NCBI GenBank assembly: GCA_003427395.1
Contig: BFEA01000127.1
Span: 163,288-202,803, forward strand
Direction: 5' to 3'
DNA length: 39,516 nt
Source of the DNA: Chara braunii
Taxonomy: Eukaryota; Streptophyta; Charophyceae; Charales; Characeae
The notes under the pieces are model-generated. The model was not told the origin of the DNA. It worked only from the letters and a program-made list of their open reading frames with translations, and ran no database searches. Within the stretch, counting starts at the first letter, position 1. Each line of letters starts with the position of its first letter. The position numbers and the translations under genes were made by a program. Below, one piece after another: positions 1 through 9,126 of the stretch.

Positions 1-64
<64 letters not shown>
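1..64. repeat. (TC)n microsatellite
   Basis: Uninterrupted TC dinucleotide repeat from the first base, followed by a C run and then pyrimidine-rich unique sequence. It is cut by the window edge, so its full length is unknown. Confidence 0.97.
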
Positions 65-68
<4 letters not shown>

Positions 69-235
69 CCCCCCCCTCTGTCGAGCCTGTCTTTTTCTGG
101 CTGTTCTCTTTCCGTTTTACGACTTTGCAAACTCGATTGCTTTTTTTTCTTTAGTTTCTCATACCAGCCGTTCACTCCCCAACCCCAGAGAGACGCTGCT
201 GTAAACGAGCCGCGTATTTATTTCTTAGCTTTGCC

Positions 236-492
236 AATTTAAACCACCAGTACTTGGCCTTTTTTTTTTTTTTTTTTTAAACATCATTGACAGGAAGTAG
301 AGGGGATGCTGATAAGAGCAGACACCCCCTCTACTCTACCTGCTTGAAGATGGCTCCGTATCGGCCGCAGGAAAAAAAGAGTAGAAACGTTTCTAGTCGG
401 ATGAATTTGGGATATCCTATAGTGGCCCATACGTTTCCTAAAACCGTGGCTTGTTAACGGGCAAAACTTTAGGAAGTACTGGTGGTTTAATT
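236..492. mobile_element. Small inverted-repeat element (MITE-like, 257 bp)
   Basis: The left end (236-255) and right end (474-492) are inverted copies of AAACCACCAGTACTT plus a few flanking bases. The interior holds a T run (260-278) and no coding capacity. Possible short target duplication AATT on each side of the 15-bp core ends. Size and terminal repeats fit a miniature DNA transposon. The superfamily cannot be named from the ends alone. A related right end (GTAGTGGTGGTTTAA) lies near 19226-19240 without an obvious partner. Confidence 0.6.
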
Positions 493-578
493 GATAGAAT
501 CTGAGAGGCCTATGGTAAGGCTGGCTTGCAAAAAGACAAAAAAAAAATGTACCTTTTGAACTTACCTTTGCTGACGCT

Positions 579-718
579 GGAGGTTTGGCGAGAATAGGTT
601 TTGGGGCAAGGTTCCGGCCAGAATACGTTTTGGGTCTAGGTTCGACTAGCAAGAGGATTGCCAGTCGATCCAATCCTCTTTGCCGGTGGGACCTTCCTTC
701 TAGAATTGCCAAACCTCC
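579..718. repeat. Nested foldback
   Basis: GGAGGTTTGGC at 579-589 is perfectly complementary to GCCAAACCTCC at 708-718. Inside lies a second perfect 10-bp hairpin, AAGAGGATTG (651-660) with CAATCCTCTT (671-680). Between the outer left arm and the inner hairpin a short direct repeat (AGAATA-GTTTTGGG type) occurs twice. No protein assigned. Could be a tiny foldback element or a structured RNA. Confidence 0.6.
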
Positions 719-1363
719 ATCATGATGACGAGTGTCAATTTTCAATGGTAGTGCCTGTCAAGGGTCATTCAACATGGAGATCATTGTCTAATGGTTGAGG
801 TAGGCAAGTTCCAAAGTTTCCAGGATTTCCAGGCCAAACTGTGACCAGCAACCTCAAGCTCGGTGTGGCTCTCCTTATAGAGAGTGGATGGGGCCCAAAA
901 AAGCGAAGAAAAGGGGGTGTAACAAGGATCTTTGGAAAAGGGGGTTGGAGTTCCAGGTGGGAATTGGAATCTCTGTGTATCTGCTATGAGGCTAAGCTGG
1001 TTATGGTTAGGAGAGATGATTCCTGAGAATCGATTAAAATATGTTCACGAGCCAGAAATCAAACGAGAAGGAGATATTTATATATTCCAAAAAATCCAAA
1101 CTTCCAAATGTCAGCCACTACCTTCCTTCATCGCTTGCTCGGGCGAAATGTTAGAGGTGTACACGAATTGATGCAACTATTTACAATTTCATTACGCCTA
1201 CACCTAAGGGTTTAAGCTTGCTGTATCAATTTACTCACTGACCCATTTTCCAAAGGTTACGCCATTAACCATTGCATATCCATCATCCATTGATTGATGA
1301 TGCATCTTTCAGCGAAGGCCAGTGATGCTGCGTTTACATGTCTCACAGAGTTCTGAACCATAG
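719..1363. other. Unassigned sequence
   Basis: No convincing gene, RNA or repeat seen. Only short, overlapping ORFs without recognisable motifs. The TTGACAGG at 287-294 is complementary to CCTGTCAA at 755-762, which might mean that the foldback and MITE sit inside an older inverted-repeat unit. Confidence 0.4.
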
Positions 1364-1660
1364 TCAGAACGCATTTAGCCGTAAAAGCAGTCCGTTGACT
1401 TCTGCTTTACTGCGGGGTGTGTAAAGGAACTCGCTTGCCCGATACTGATTGTCACCTTTACATTCTTGATATAGTGTCCATGGCCAGGAGGGGGCGACGG
1501 GGGGCCACGAAATGACTGTAAGCTTTTGATATGGCAAAAAGAGAGAAAAGGGAGTGAACGACGTTTCCATAATCATGAATCCAGATCCAAGAAAAGCAAA
1601 GCACTGATACTCACTAGGGGATAAGTCCAAAAGATGGACCCAACCTGTAGTTTCCCGCAC
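1364..1660 (-). pseudogene. Fragment of an unrecognised protein family, second copy at 36255-37046
   Basis: A 98-codon reading frame with no clear start. Residues ~19-82 align by eye, nearly without gaps, with residues 65-128 of the 263-codon minus-strand ORF at 36255-37046. The shared skeleton is QC-x2-F-x-G-x-GF-x-I-x2-T-x-F-x-P-x-SL-x-LP, then W-x2-VAP-x-WP-x-TL. The DNA between the two copies has diverged far more than this protein pattern, which suggests it was once coding. Upstream on this strand the frame is broken: the continuation runs into another frame at 1614-1925. A pyrimidine-rich stretch (minus strand, ~2870-2550) lies about 1 kb upstream, as in the second copy. Function unknown. 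Confidence 0.45.
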
Positions 1661-2549
1661 ATCCTATTCCCATTATACGTGTCCGCTGTCTATTGAAAGC
1701 AGGCAGGTGACTTTGAGGATTTGGCAAGTACAAAAAGGGTCGGGTGAAACCGTTCTTGCATAAGTGCTGAGAGTAAGCAAGCATTGCGTAAGAGGAAATC
1801 CTAACGAAGGAATTTATACTCGCAAAACCAAATTGCAGAGCACTTAAGAATCTAGGATAACAATAACTCACATACATACAAAGAATATAGTAATGTACAC
1901 TTGAAAAAAGGACAATGCAGATCAATTAGGAATCTATGATACAAAAACCTCACATATTACATGATTTCGCAACCAAAGTTGGTCCAAAGAAAAATGAGTT
2001 CACACTCGATTCATTATCATTTCATCCAATGCATTCGTACGATATTCTCACATCACATATTCATGCAATACATCCACATCATGATGAGAAATGTAGATAG
2101 ACACAGCACTAATCACCGTGTACAATTTGTTTTTCATCCCATCAACATATATAAATGGACGTATGTTGACCCGTTGTTGTGCATATGCATATGGCATACT
2201 TGCCCGAAAACCCACCATACCCTTCATTGTCTTCAACCATTGCACACATGTGGAGAGTCTGTTTAGCGCATAGTCGCCAACACCCTAGCAACCATCTGTG
2301 AGTCTCCCCCAACCCAATCAGGACGCAAGTTCACCCACATCATGTAGTCGATTTCAATTACGTGTTAACTTCACAAGACCTTGATAGGTTTGATTGACCT
2401 GTTGAGGCTACCTGATCCCAAACCATTGAGACACACTCCAACCACTTTACCGATGCTGGCCTGAAGCATAGAAGAAAGTGAGATTATCGTGCTTGCAAAA
2501 TTTGTAGTTACACATTTGGGGACACTTGCATGCATGCAAGTAAAAGCCC
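1661..2549. other. Unassigned sequence
   Basis: No gene or repeat recognised. On the minus strand this is the stretch between a pyrimidine-rich block and the protein-family fragment, so it may be the upstream or intron part of that decayed copy. Confidence 0.35.
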
Positions 2550-2870
2550 AAGGGGATAGAAGAGAAGGAAGGGCAAGGGGGAGCGGGACTGATGAAGATG
2601 CAGTACATGGCCAAACAATGTTGTGGGGGACATGGTCACTCGTCACACCGTGATCCAAACTATACGGTCATTATGACGCCCCAGGAACTCAAAGATGAAG
2701 CGGGGGCGGAAAAAATCAAACAAGATGCAAAGGAGAGATGGCATGAAAGGTAACAAGGAGCGAATGTTTCAAAAAAGTGAGATTGAAGGAGCGGGAGGAA
2801 GGTCGTTAGAGTTGTCAGAAGAAAACGTATGAAAGAAAATCGAGCGCTCAAGGTTTGAGGTGCATACAAG
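2550..2870 (-). other. Pyrimidine-rich (minus strand) leader-like block
   Basis: The plus strand is strongly purine-rich, so the minus strand is CT-rich, resembling a plant 5' leader. It lies about 1 kb upstream (minus direction) of the 1364-1660 fragment. The homologous ORF at 36255-37046 has a similar CT-rich block (minus strand, 38150-37830) at a comparable distance. The parallel layout is an inference; I did not find clear nucleotide identity between the two blocks. Confidence 0.3.
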
Positions 2871-3795
2871 ATAAGTCATAGTGTACAAGTAGAAAACAAT
2901 TGTCAAAAAAGCAATAGAATGAGAAGTTCATGAGACTCGTTAGGTGGACTATTGCCAAAGGAGAAGGACAACACTCAAATTATAGAGCGGCAGCCAAGAA
3001 AATCATAAGTGAATTCAAAAATGATTTTGGTACATCCGCTAAGAAGTGTGAAATCATATATGTGAGCAAACCATAATTATATTCTTCATTCACGACTACT
3101 CCCATTAGAAATGACATCCATACAAATCCAAAAAAAAAATCAAGTATTTAATAGAAAAGGAATTGACAAACTGTGGTACACTCCTAATCAGACAAAAAAG
3201 AGGGACACAAAAGGCAATGTTAAAAAAATCTTTGTGTATTGGAAAGTTGCATCAACATTAGCTAGATAGAAGCAGGTGATACCTGGCCTGTCTGACAAAT
3301 GAGAGAGTCGAGAAAAAGTATATTAAAACAAATTTTAAGTTTGCACTTCAAATAGAGGGACCCAATCTTGCTTCCCAAAGTTATGGTTGCCTAAATCTAC
3401 GTTTGAAAGGGTATGATAATTAGTTGAATGAGGCTGAAGGGAGTGTGTCATCAAGTTTGTTATTAATTTTATTTACACTGTGGTAGGGAAGTCCACCCCA
3501 AGTACACTAATGTGAACCAAGTGTCCCTTTCAATAATAAGGAAAATAAAAATTTGGAAGATGAGCAAGGTTACTCCATGCCAAATAGATATTTTTATCTA
3601 AGACAATTACTAAAATATTACCAATACAAATTGGTTGTCCGACATAGATTTCATATTTACTGGTCACGTCATGGATAAAGATCAATACTTAGAATAACTT
3701 CATATGGTTGCAACTTGGAAGATGATCCTTGTAGGCTTCATTAAGAAACTTATATTTCATTAACACAAATATTTATTTTTTCTAAAATCACAAAA
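2871..3795. other. Unassigned AT-rich sequence
   Basis: No ORF with recognisable motifs, no RNA gene, no clear repeat within the window. Confidence 0.5.
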
Positions 3796-4735
3796 TTGGG
3801 GTCCGTATCTGCGTTGCGACTTGTACTCATCCTCGTACGAGTACGGCTTCGTACTCCTGTACTCGTACGCTACTCGTACGCTAGGGGCTTCGTACGAGGT
3901 TTTTTTTTTTTTTTTATCTGGTATTGTTTCTATTTTTTTTTCTCAAATTCTAATAATAATATGGATATCATGTTCAGACAAATATTGCTTCTATTATGTT
4001 ATTGCATCGCATAGTTTTTTTCGGAATTTTTTGATGACTTTTTTTTTTTTTTTTTTTTTCCATACGAGGGCGTGCAAGACGTGCCGGTTCGCGTACAAAT
4101 CCCGTACAAATATTATTTGTACGTTTCGTACAGAAAGACCCCGTACGTGCACTTTATGCAACGTAGGTTCGTATTTTTTAGCAAAAACAAAACGATTTTG
4201 AACTACGCACGACGTCTACGATCTTATGGTATTATGGTGCACATGTACAAATTTTATGTCTATTTTCAATCATTTTTTGATGCTTTGCATTTTTATTACG
4301 TGCACAATGACTGTTCATGCAAAAACTTTATACATTTGAAAACTTTTATTCCTTTCGATAATTTTTGTTATCTGCAGTTGTTATTTTTTTGTCATTTGTT
4401 ACATTTTTGCGTTGTAGATGTTCATTTTCGTTATCCTTTGTGCTTGAAGTTGCACTTTTTGGATCATTATTACATAATTTTTTCTTATGATTTCTATTTT
4501 TTATTATTCTATGTGTATTTATTTGATATTATTTTCTTGCTTCTGTCATTCGATTTTCAAAAGTTTTTTTTGTATTTATTGCATTTTTGTCTCATATTTC
4601 TGTTTTTTTCTTTCACTTCTTTATATGTGTACCTTATATCTTTTTATTTATGAACTTTCTGTATACATTGCATTTTTAGTACTAATTTTACAAGTACTGA
4701 CCGATATTCAAACATGCAAAGATACGCACTGATAC
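3796..4735. mobile_element. Word-packed non-autonomous element A (CGTAC word), boundaries uncertain
   Basis: Two clusters of the short word TCGTAC/GTACGA, in both orientations, lie at 3822-3900 and 4065-4170, separated by T-runs. At the outer edges GTCCGTATCTGCG (from ~3802) resembles, in inverted orientation, GTGCGTATCTTTGC (ending near 4733), which looks like degenerate terminal repeats. No clean target duplication. The layout (dense subterminal word, A/T homopolymer core) matches elements B and C. Subterminal arrays of short transposase-binding motifs are known for hAT and CACTA transposons. The T-rich part 4210-4680 may be interior or a separate low-complexity block. Confidence 0.45.
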
Positions 4736-4894
4736 CCTTCCTATACTTGTAATCAACATATCTGTGAGTCTTTCTATTGCACTTGGACCACATTGCAATC
4801 ATAACATATTATCTTATAAGTCGATGTGTTTTGGTAACCTCCACTTTAAACTCTTTTTTTGGCATACTCTCATATGTACTATATGTTCTGTACA

Positions 4895-5282
4895 CGTTGT
4901 CGAGCGCATCAGCCCCCACCTTTTATCGCAAAGAAGCAGGGACCCTCCCGTCCATATCATGCAGGAGATAAACAAAACAAAAGATAGAGAGACAAGTTGA
5001 GGATGACGCATAAATAATCCCACGAGCCGACGAGACGGCAGCGGCCGCGTCATCCCTTCACCGCTCTAACCGGGTGCGCCAGTTGTACATCCCACGTTCC
5101 CCTACGACAAGATAGGTTCTCACGGGGCATAAGCTTTCTTCCTTAAGGGGTTGTCACCAGCCTTAGGGGTATACCCCCACCGAGCTACTGACCCACGTGC
5201 GAAATCTTTTACATGCAATTGCAAAGGTGAGTCAACCAAGGGCGTTTGCTCGCTCGCTGTAATACAGGTACATGCAATAAAA
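4895..5282 (-). mobile_element. Repeat X copy 1: LTR-like end plus primer-site-like motif
   Basis: This segment aligns with 14141-14520 and 23430-23775 along its length; shared landmarks include the GCGCATC-type left end, CATGCAGGAG, the GGGTGCGCCA motif, CCTACGACAAGATAGG and GGGCGTTTGCTCG. On the minus strand TGGCGCACC (5073-5081) begins with TGG, as an LTR-retrotransposon primer-binding site must, and is preceded by TACA plus two bases, a plausible LTR 3' end. On that reading the LTR lies at higher coordinates and the internal leader runs toward 4895. No gag or pol follows, so it is a truncated fragment. The tRNA is not identified. Confidence 0.55.
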
Positions 5283-5290
5283 ACGTCTCC

Positions 5291-5808
5291 AACAGAAAAA
5301 ATCCCACAACAAATAAAAGTTGAAAAAACATTTCATAAAAAAAAAATCCTTCATATATATAAATTATCATTCCAATGTTCGTCAAATTCTAAAATTTCAG
5401 TTTTATTTTATAAATTTCCGTGTAAGTATGATCTTTCCCTTCCAACTACATGTATTTGTTCAAGATGGAATGAAAGTCTGGATGAGTTTATGAAATGTCT
5501 TAATCAAACTTTCATTTTACTACAACAAATATCTTCTAATTTAGATTGGATGACCTTATTTATGGTCAAAACTCCTTACTTAGAATGACAGTCCAATTAA
5601 AATATTTCATGAACTCATCAAGACTTTTATTCCATCTCTAACATGCAGTTCAAATAAGAAGGGATACCTTATTCTAGGAAGAAACATTTTCAAATAAGAT
5701 GTAAAATTTTAAAATTGCAATGATATTTTTTCAGATGGAATGAAAATTTAAAATTTAGAATGTAATTTTAGTATGAATGATTATTTAATTCGGGGAAATT
5801 TTTCTGTT
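5291..5808. mobile_element. 518-bp AT-rich MITE, copy 1
   Basis: Aligns over its whole length with 8601-9126, including CATTCCATCT-type blocks and the stretch around AGAATGACAGTCCAATTAAA. The ends are inverted: AACAGAAAAAATCCC at 5291-5305 against the complement of GGGAAATTTTTCTGTT at 5793-5808. It interrupts repeat X copy 1 between its two conserved halves, so it inserted after that repeat. No coding capacity. No convincing target duplication. Confidence 0.75.
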
Positions 5809-5817
5809 CTATTGAAC

Positions 5818-5940
5818 CCGGACGTCGTTCGTCACTTAGGGCGCTGATCTCCTAAGGGTAAAGCGTACGCCGGTCGACTAGGGCGGTCTCAATCAAACAT
5901 GGAAACCTTAATTGTAACCCTAGTCTCATACATATAACAC
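5818..5940 (-). repeat. Repeat X copy 1, second half
   Basis: Continues the repeat after the MITE: CTTAGGGCGCTGATCTC and CGGTCGACTAGGGCGGTCT match 14550-14620 and, more weakly, 23820-23880. With the MITE removed, the order of parts equals that of copy 2. Confidence 0.6.
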
Positions 5941-5974
5941 TCACATAAATAAATATATATATATATATATATAT

Positions 5975-6677
5975 CGTCACAAACAGAACTGCCCGGTAAA
6001 ACCGTAGGCAGAGAGAGAGAAAAGGACAACAAACGAGGGGCTGTGACAAACTGTTTCGTCGAAGTTTCACCGACTCATCAGGAGGCTGAACCCTCAACAG
6101 ACTGCAGAATCCCCTCACTGATTACACTATAAATGATAATCTACCTTAACCAAAATCAAAGTAGACTATCACTCACTCACACCAGATGGAAAACTCTACA
6201 GACTGTCGGTTCACACCCCATCACAAACCAGCAAAACATCCACGAAACAAAGAAAGGTCTGTCACAGTAAAAAAATACACTCCAGACACGCCGCTTACAC
6301 TAGAGGCACAACATGGCCGCCTAGTAACGGCCCCGACCACTGCCGCTCGACCTGACCGGAAAAAAACGTAGCAGGAAGCTAGCGAAGTCGTAGCATATAT
6401 CGTCACAAACAGAACTGCCCGGTAAAACCATAGGCAGAGAGAGAGAAGAGGACAACAAACGAGGGGTTGATATATATATATATATATATATCGTCAAATA
6501 GAACTGCCCGGTAAACCGTAGGCAGAGAGGGAGAAGAGGACAACAAACGAGGGGCTATATATATATATATATATATATATATGTGACGATATATATATAT
6601 ATATATATATCGTCACAAACGAAACTGCCCGGTAAACCGTAGGCAGAGAGAGAGAAGAGGACAACAAACGAGGGGTT
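5975..6677 (-). repeat. Tandem ribozyme-bearing units separated by (AT)n
   Basis: A ~66-bp block (CGTCACAAACAGAACTGCCC..., ending CAAACGAGGGG) occurs four times, at 5975-6042, 6401-6468, 6492-6556 and 6611-6677, with (AT)n between the last three. The first copy continues through the hammerhead ribozyme and ~300 bp more before the second copy starts, giving a 426-bp full unit; the other three are truncated. Head-to-tail units with one hammerhead each are the layout known for retrozymes and for the tandem LTRs of Penelope-like elements. The sequence alone does not decide between these. Confidence 0.6.
6046..6105 (-). ncRNA. Type III hammerhead ribozyme
   Basis: All core parts are present on the minus strand. 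The order is: stem III strand; U16.1-U17 (6097-6096); stem I hairpin GAGG (6095-6092) with CCTC (6085-6082) and a 6-nt loop; CUGAUGA (6081-6075); stem II GUCG (6074-6071) with CGAC (6061-6058) and a 9-nt loop; GAAA (6057-6054). Stem III pairs CAG after the core with CUG before the cleavage site, then continues after a U-U mismatch with wobbles. Predicted cleavage is between 6096 and 6095 (minus sense). The cleavage triplet is GUU, allowed by the NUH rule but less usual than GUC. Closed stems I and II with open stem III make it type III, as in plant retrozymes. Activity is not shown. Confidence 0.7.
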
Positions 6678-6682
6678 GTATA

Positions 6683-7052
6683 CGTAGCACCGTGTTTGCG
6701 TTCGGAGGCGAACATAAACATGTTCGCCCGAACGCGAACAAGCGCCCTAAACCCTTCGAAGACGAACATAAAAAATAATAAAATATTAAAAAAAAAAAAA
6801 AAAAAAAAACAAACAAACAAGTTCTCAGAAAAATATGAAAACAATATATGTTATGTAAAAAAACAATACAAGCAACATTTGTCTTGGAATCATGATTCGT
6901 AGCCTGTCATGGGTTAAAAATCAAAAACCGAAAAAACAATTTTTTTTTTATTTTTTTTTTTAACGAAAGAAAATATGTTCGCCCGAACATGTTCGCGAGT
7001 TTTTCGTGTTCGCGCGAACGTGAAGGGGCGCAAACACGTTCGCCGTGCTACG
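6683..7052. mobile_element. Word-packed non-autonomous element B (GTTCGC/GCGAAC word), 370 bp
   Basis: The ends CGTAGCAC (6683-6690) and GTGCTACG (7045-7052) are perfect inverted repeats, and the next bases on both sides contain GTGTTTGCG. Both subterminal zones (6697-6750 and 6975-7045) are filled with GTTCGC and GCGAAC in alternating orientation, for example GTTCGCCCGAAC on each side. The core is an A run, unique AT-rich sequence and a T run. No ORF of note. A clean target duplication is not visible. It abuts the tandem ribozyme units on its left. Confidence 0.65.
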
Positions 7053-7066
7053 CAGATACATACTTC

Positions 7067-8092
7067 TTTTTTTCGTTTTGGAGCTCTCACATTCGTGTGA
7101 TGATATATACTCCGACGTTGCTAGCTCTCTGCTTTTGCTGATGATGCGGCGAGCGTCGGACCTGTACTAGCAGACTTTGTCTTTTCTTATGGAAGAGAAT
7201 ATTTTTTAATCTGTTGTATTTTTTCCTTCTTCTCCTTAATCTTCCCTATTGTTGGGATGTTGTGTTTTGCGGACCTACTGAATGGTTCCGTCTTTTTACT
7301 ATGGATATGGTAGAATGCTTGTTTTGTGAATGAGAATCTTGCCTGCTTCGATTCTAGTTGGCCTTGTCCCATTATTTGGTCCATCTTAGAGAGGGATGGT
7401 GGTGCTTCATGTGGGATTGGTCATCTGGTTATCGTTCTGCAGGCAAGTGTGTCTTGACATCCTGGTTGGTCTTGTCCCGTTGTTTAACTTGTAGTTGGCG
7501 GGGACGGTGCTTGCATGTGAGATTTGTCATCTAGGATTGTCATTTAGGATTTGTTTTGATCTTGTCTGCTTCGATTTTGTTATTGGGCATCCTGGTTGGT
7601 TGTTTCCCGTTGTTCGGCCTTTTGAGCGCGGGGCGGTGCTTGTATGTGGGAATCGTCATCCGGGATTGTCTTCTCTTTCTTTTTGGTTGTCACATTAGGA
7701 TCGGAGCCTTTCTTTCTATTTTCTTTGCAGACCATAATGTTTTCATATCCTGGTTGGTCTCGTCCCGTCGTTTGGCGTGTGAGTTGGGGCGGTGCCTGCA
7801 TGTGGGACGTGTCATCTGGGATTTGTTTTGTTGTCACATGTTCTGTATTATTTGGTTGTTCCCTTCCTCTTTTCTTTGCCTCTTTGTCTTCTGACTATGT
7901 GCAAGTGGGTCGATATAACACACGGGGGTGGGGGCAGCCGTCGCTCAACCTACATCCACGTGGGCGGTCTTGTACGCAAGAGGTTCTGAACAGGGGGAGT
8001 TGTAAGGAAGAAAATATAAACGAACGAATTCATTTTATTTTATTTTTTTTTCGTTTTTGCGCTCTCATATTCATGTGATGATATATATATAT
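7067..8092. repeat. Direct-repeat-bounded minisatellite region
   Basis: A ~43-bp block (TTTTTTTCGTTTTGGAGC... through GTGATGATATATA) occurs at 7067-7109 and again, slightly changed, at 8044-8092. Between them at least four degenerate units (~7340, 7456, 7588, 7746) repeat CATCCTGGTTGGTCTTGTCC, GTTGGGGCGGTGCTTGCATG and TTTGTCATCTGGGATTG-type blocks. The ORFs across this region are repeat-driven and have no known domain. Confidence 0.55.
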
Positions 8093-8600
8093 ATATATAA
8101 CTTATAAAGGCAAAGTCACACATGCCCTTAATAAAACAATACATATATATAAAGTCATCCTTTCAGTCAATCATCTCAGCGAACAAAGTTGCAAAAACTC
8201 ATCAAAATATTTAATATAATTGATTTGGTCTGATGAAAGATCATGCTAACGTAATTCCTCCTCGTCGTTGATGTACTCTAAAACACAGAAAAATTTCTTG
8301 TTGAAAACGTATAGAGTAAATTTCTTCAATCTTTTAAATTGACGTCTATAGTCAGACCTTTTATGTCTGATTTCAGGGTCGCGTTTCAAATTGTCTTTTA
8401 AGACGTAACTTAAAGTTTTTCCTACTTGCTTTCTGCCAAAAAATCTAAAGATAACTTAAGACAGATGAAATGTATTTATTTACTTTTTCATTCTTATGTA
8501 GTCACCCCTTAATGTCAAAGCATGATAGTGAAATCATTAGGGTAATCCGAATAATATCCATTCGGCGGTCCTATCTACATGAAATGTTTTTGTTTTTGAG
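8093..8600. other. Unassigned AT-rich sequence
   Basis: No gene or repeat recognised between the minisatellite and the second MITE copy. Confidence 0.5.
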
Positions 8601-9126
8601 ATCAATAGAAAAATTCCCACGAGAAATGAAAGTTGAAAAAACATTCCATAAAAATAAAATCCTTCATATTTAATTATTATTATTTTAATGTTCGTCCAAT
8701 TTTAAAACTTTCAGTTTACATGTTAAGTTCCCGTCTAAATATGAGTTTTCCCTTCCAACTACATTTATTTGTTCAAGATGGAATAAAAGTCCGAACGAGT
8801 TTATAAAATATTTTAATATTATTTTCATTCTTCAAACAACAAATATCTTCTAATTTAAATTGTATTAACTTATTTATGAATGAAAATCATTAATTAGAAT
8901 GACAGTCCAATTAAAATATTTCATGAACTCATCAAGACTTTCATTCCATCTTTAGCATGCAGTCCAAATAAGAAGGGATACCCTATTCTTGGAATGAAAG
9001 TTTGCAAGTAATATGAAAAATTTTAAAATTGGAATGACATTTTTTAAGATGGAATGAAAATTTAAAATTTAGATTGTAATTTTACTAAAGAATGATTATT
9101 TAATTTAGAAAAAGTTTTTCATTGAT
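8601..9126. mobile_element. 526-bp AT-rich MITE, copy 2
   Basis: Same family and orientation as 5291-5808. The ends are inverted: ATCAATAGAAAAAT (8601-8614) against the complement of GTTTTTCATTGAT (9114-9126). Differences are mainly point changes and small indels, so both copies are old but clearly one family. Confidence 0.7.

Noticed and set aside
3796-4201. Phe/Tyr-rich ORFs at the CGTAC-packed region
   Set aside because: They come from T runs and the repeated word, not from a coding sequence.
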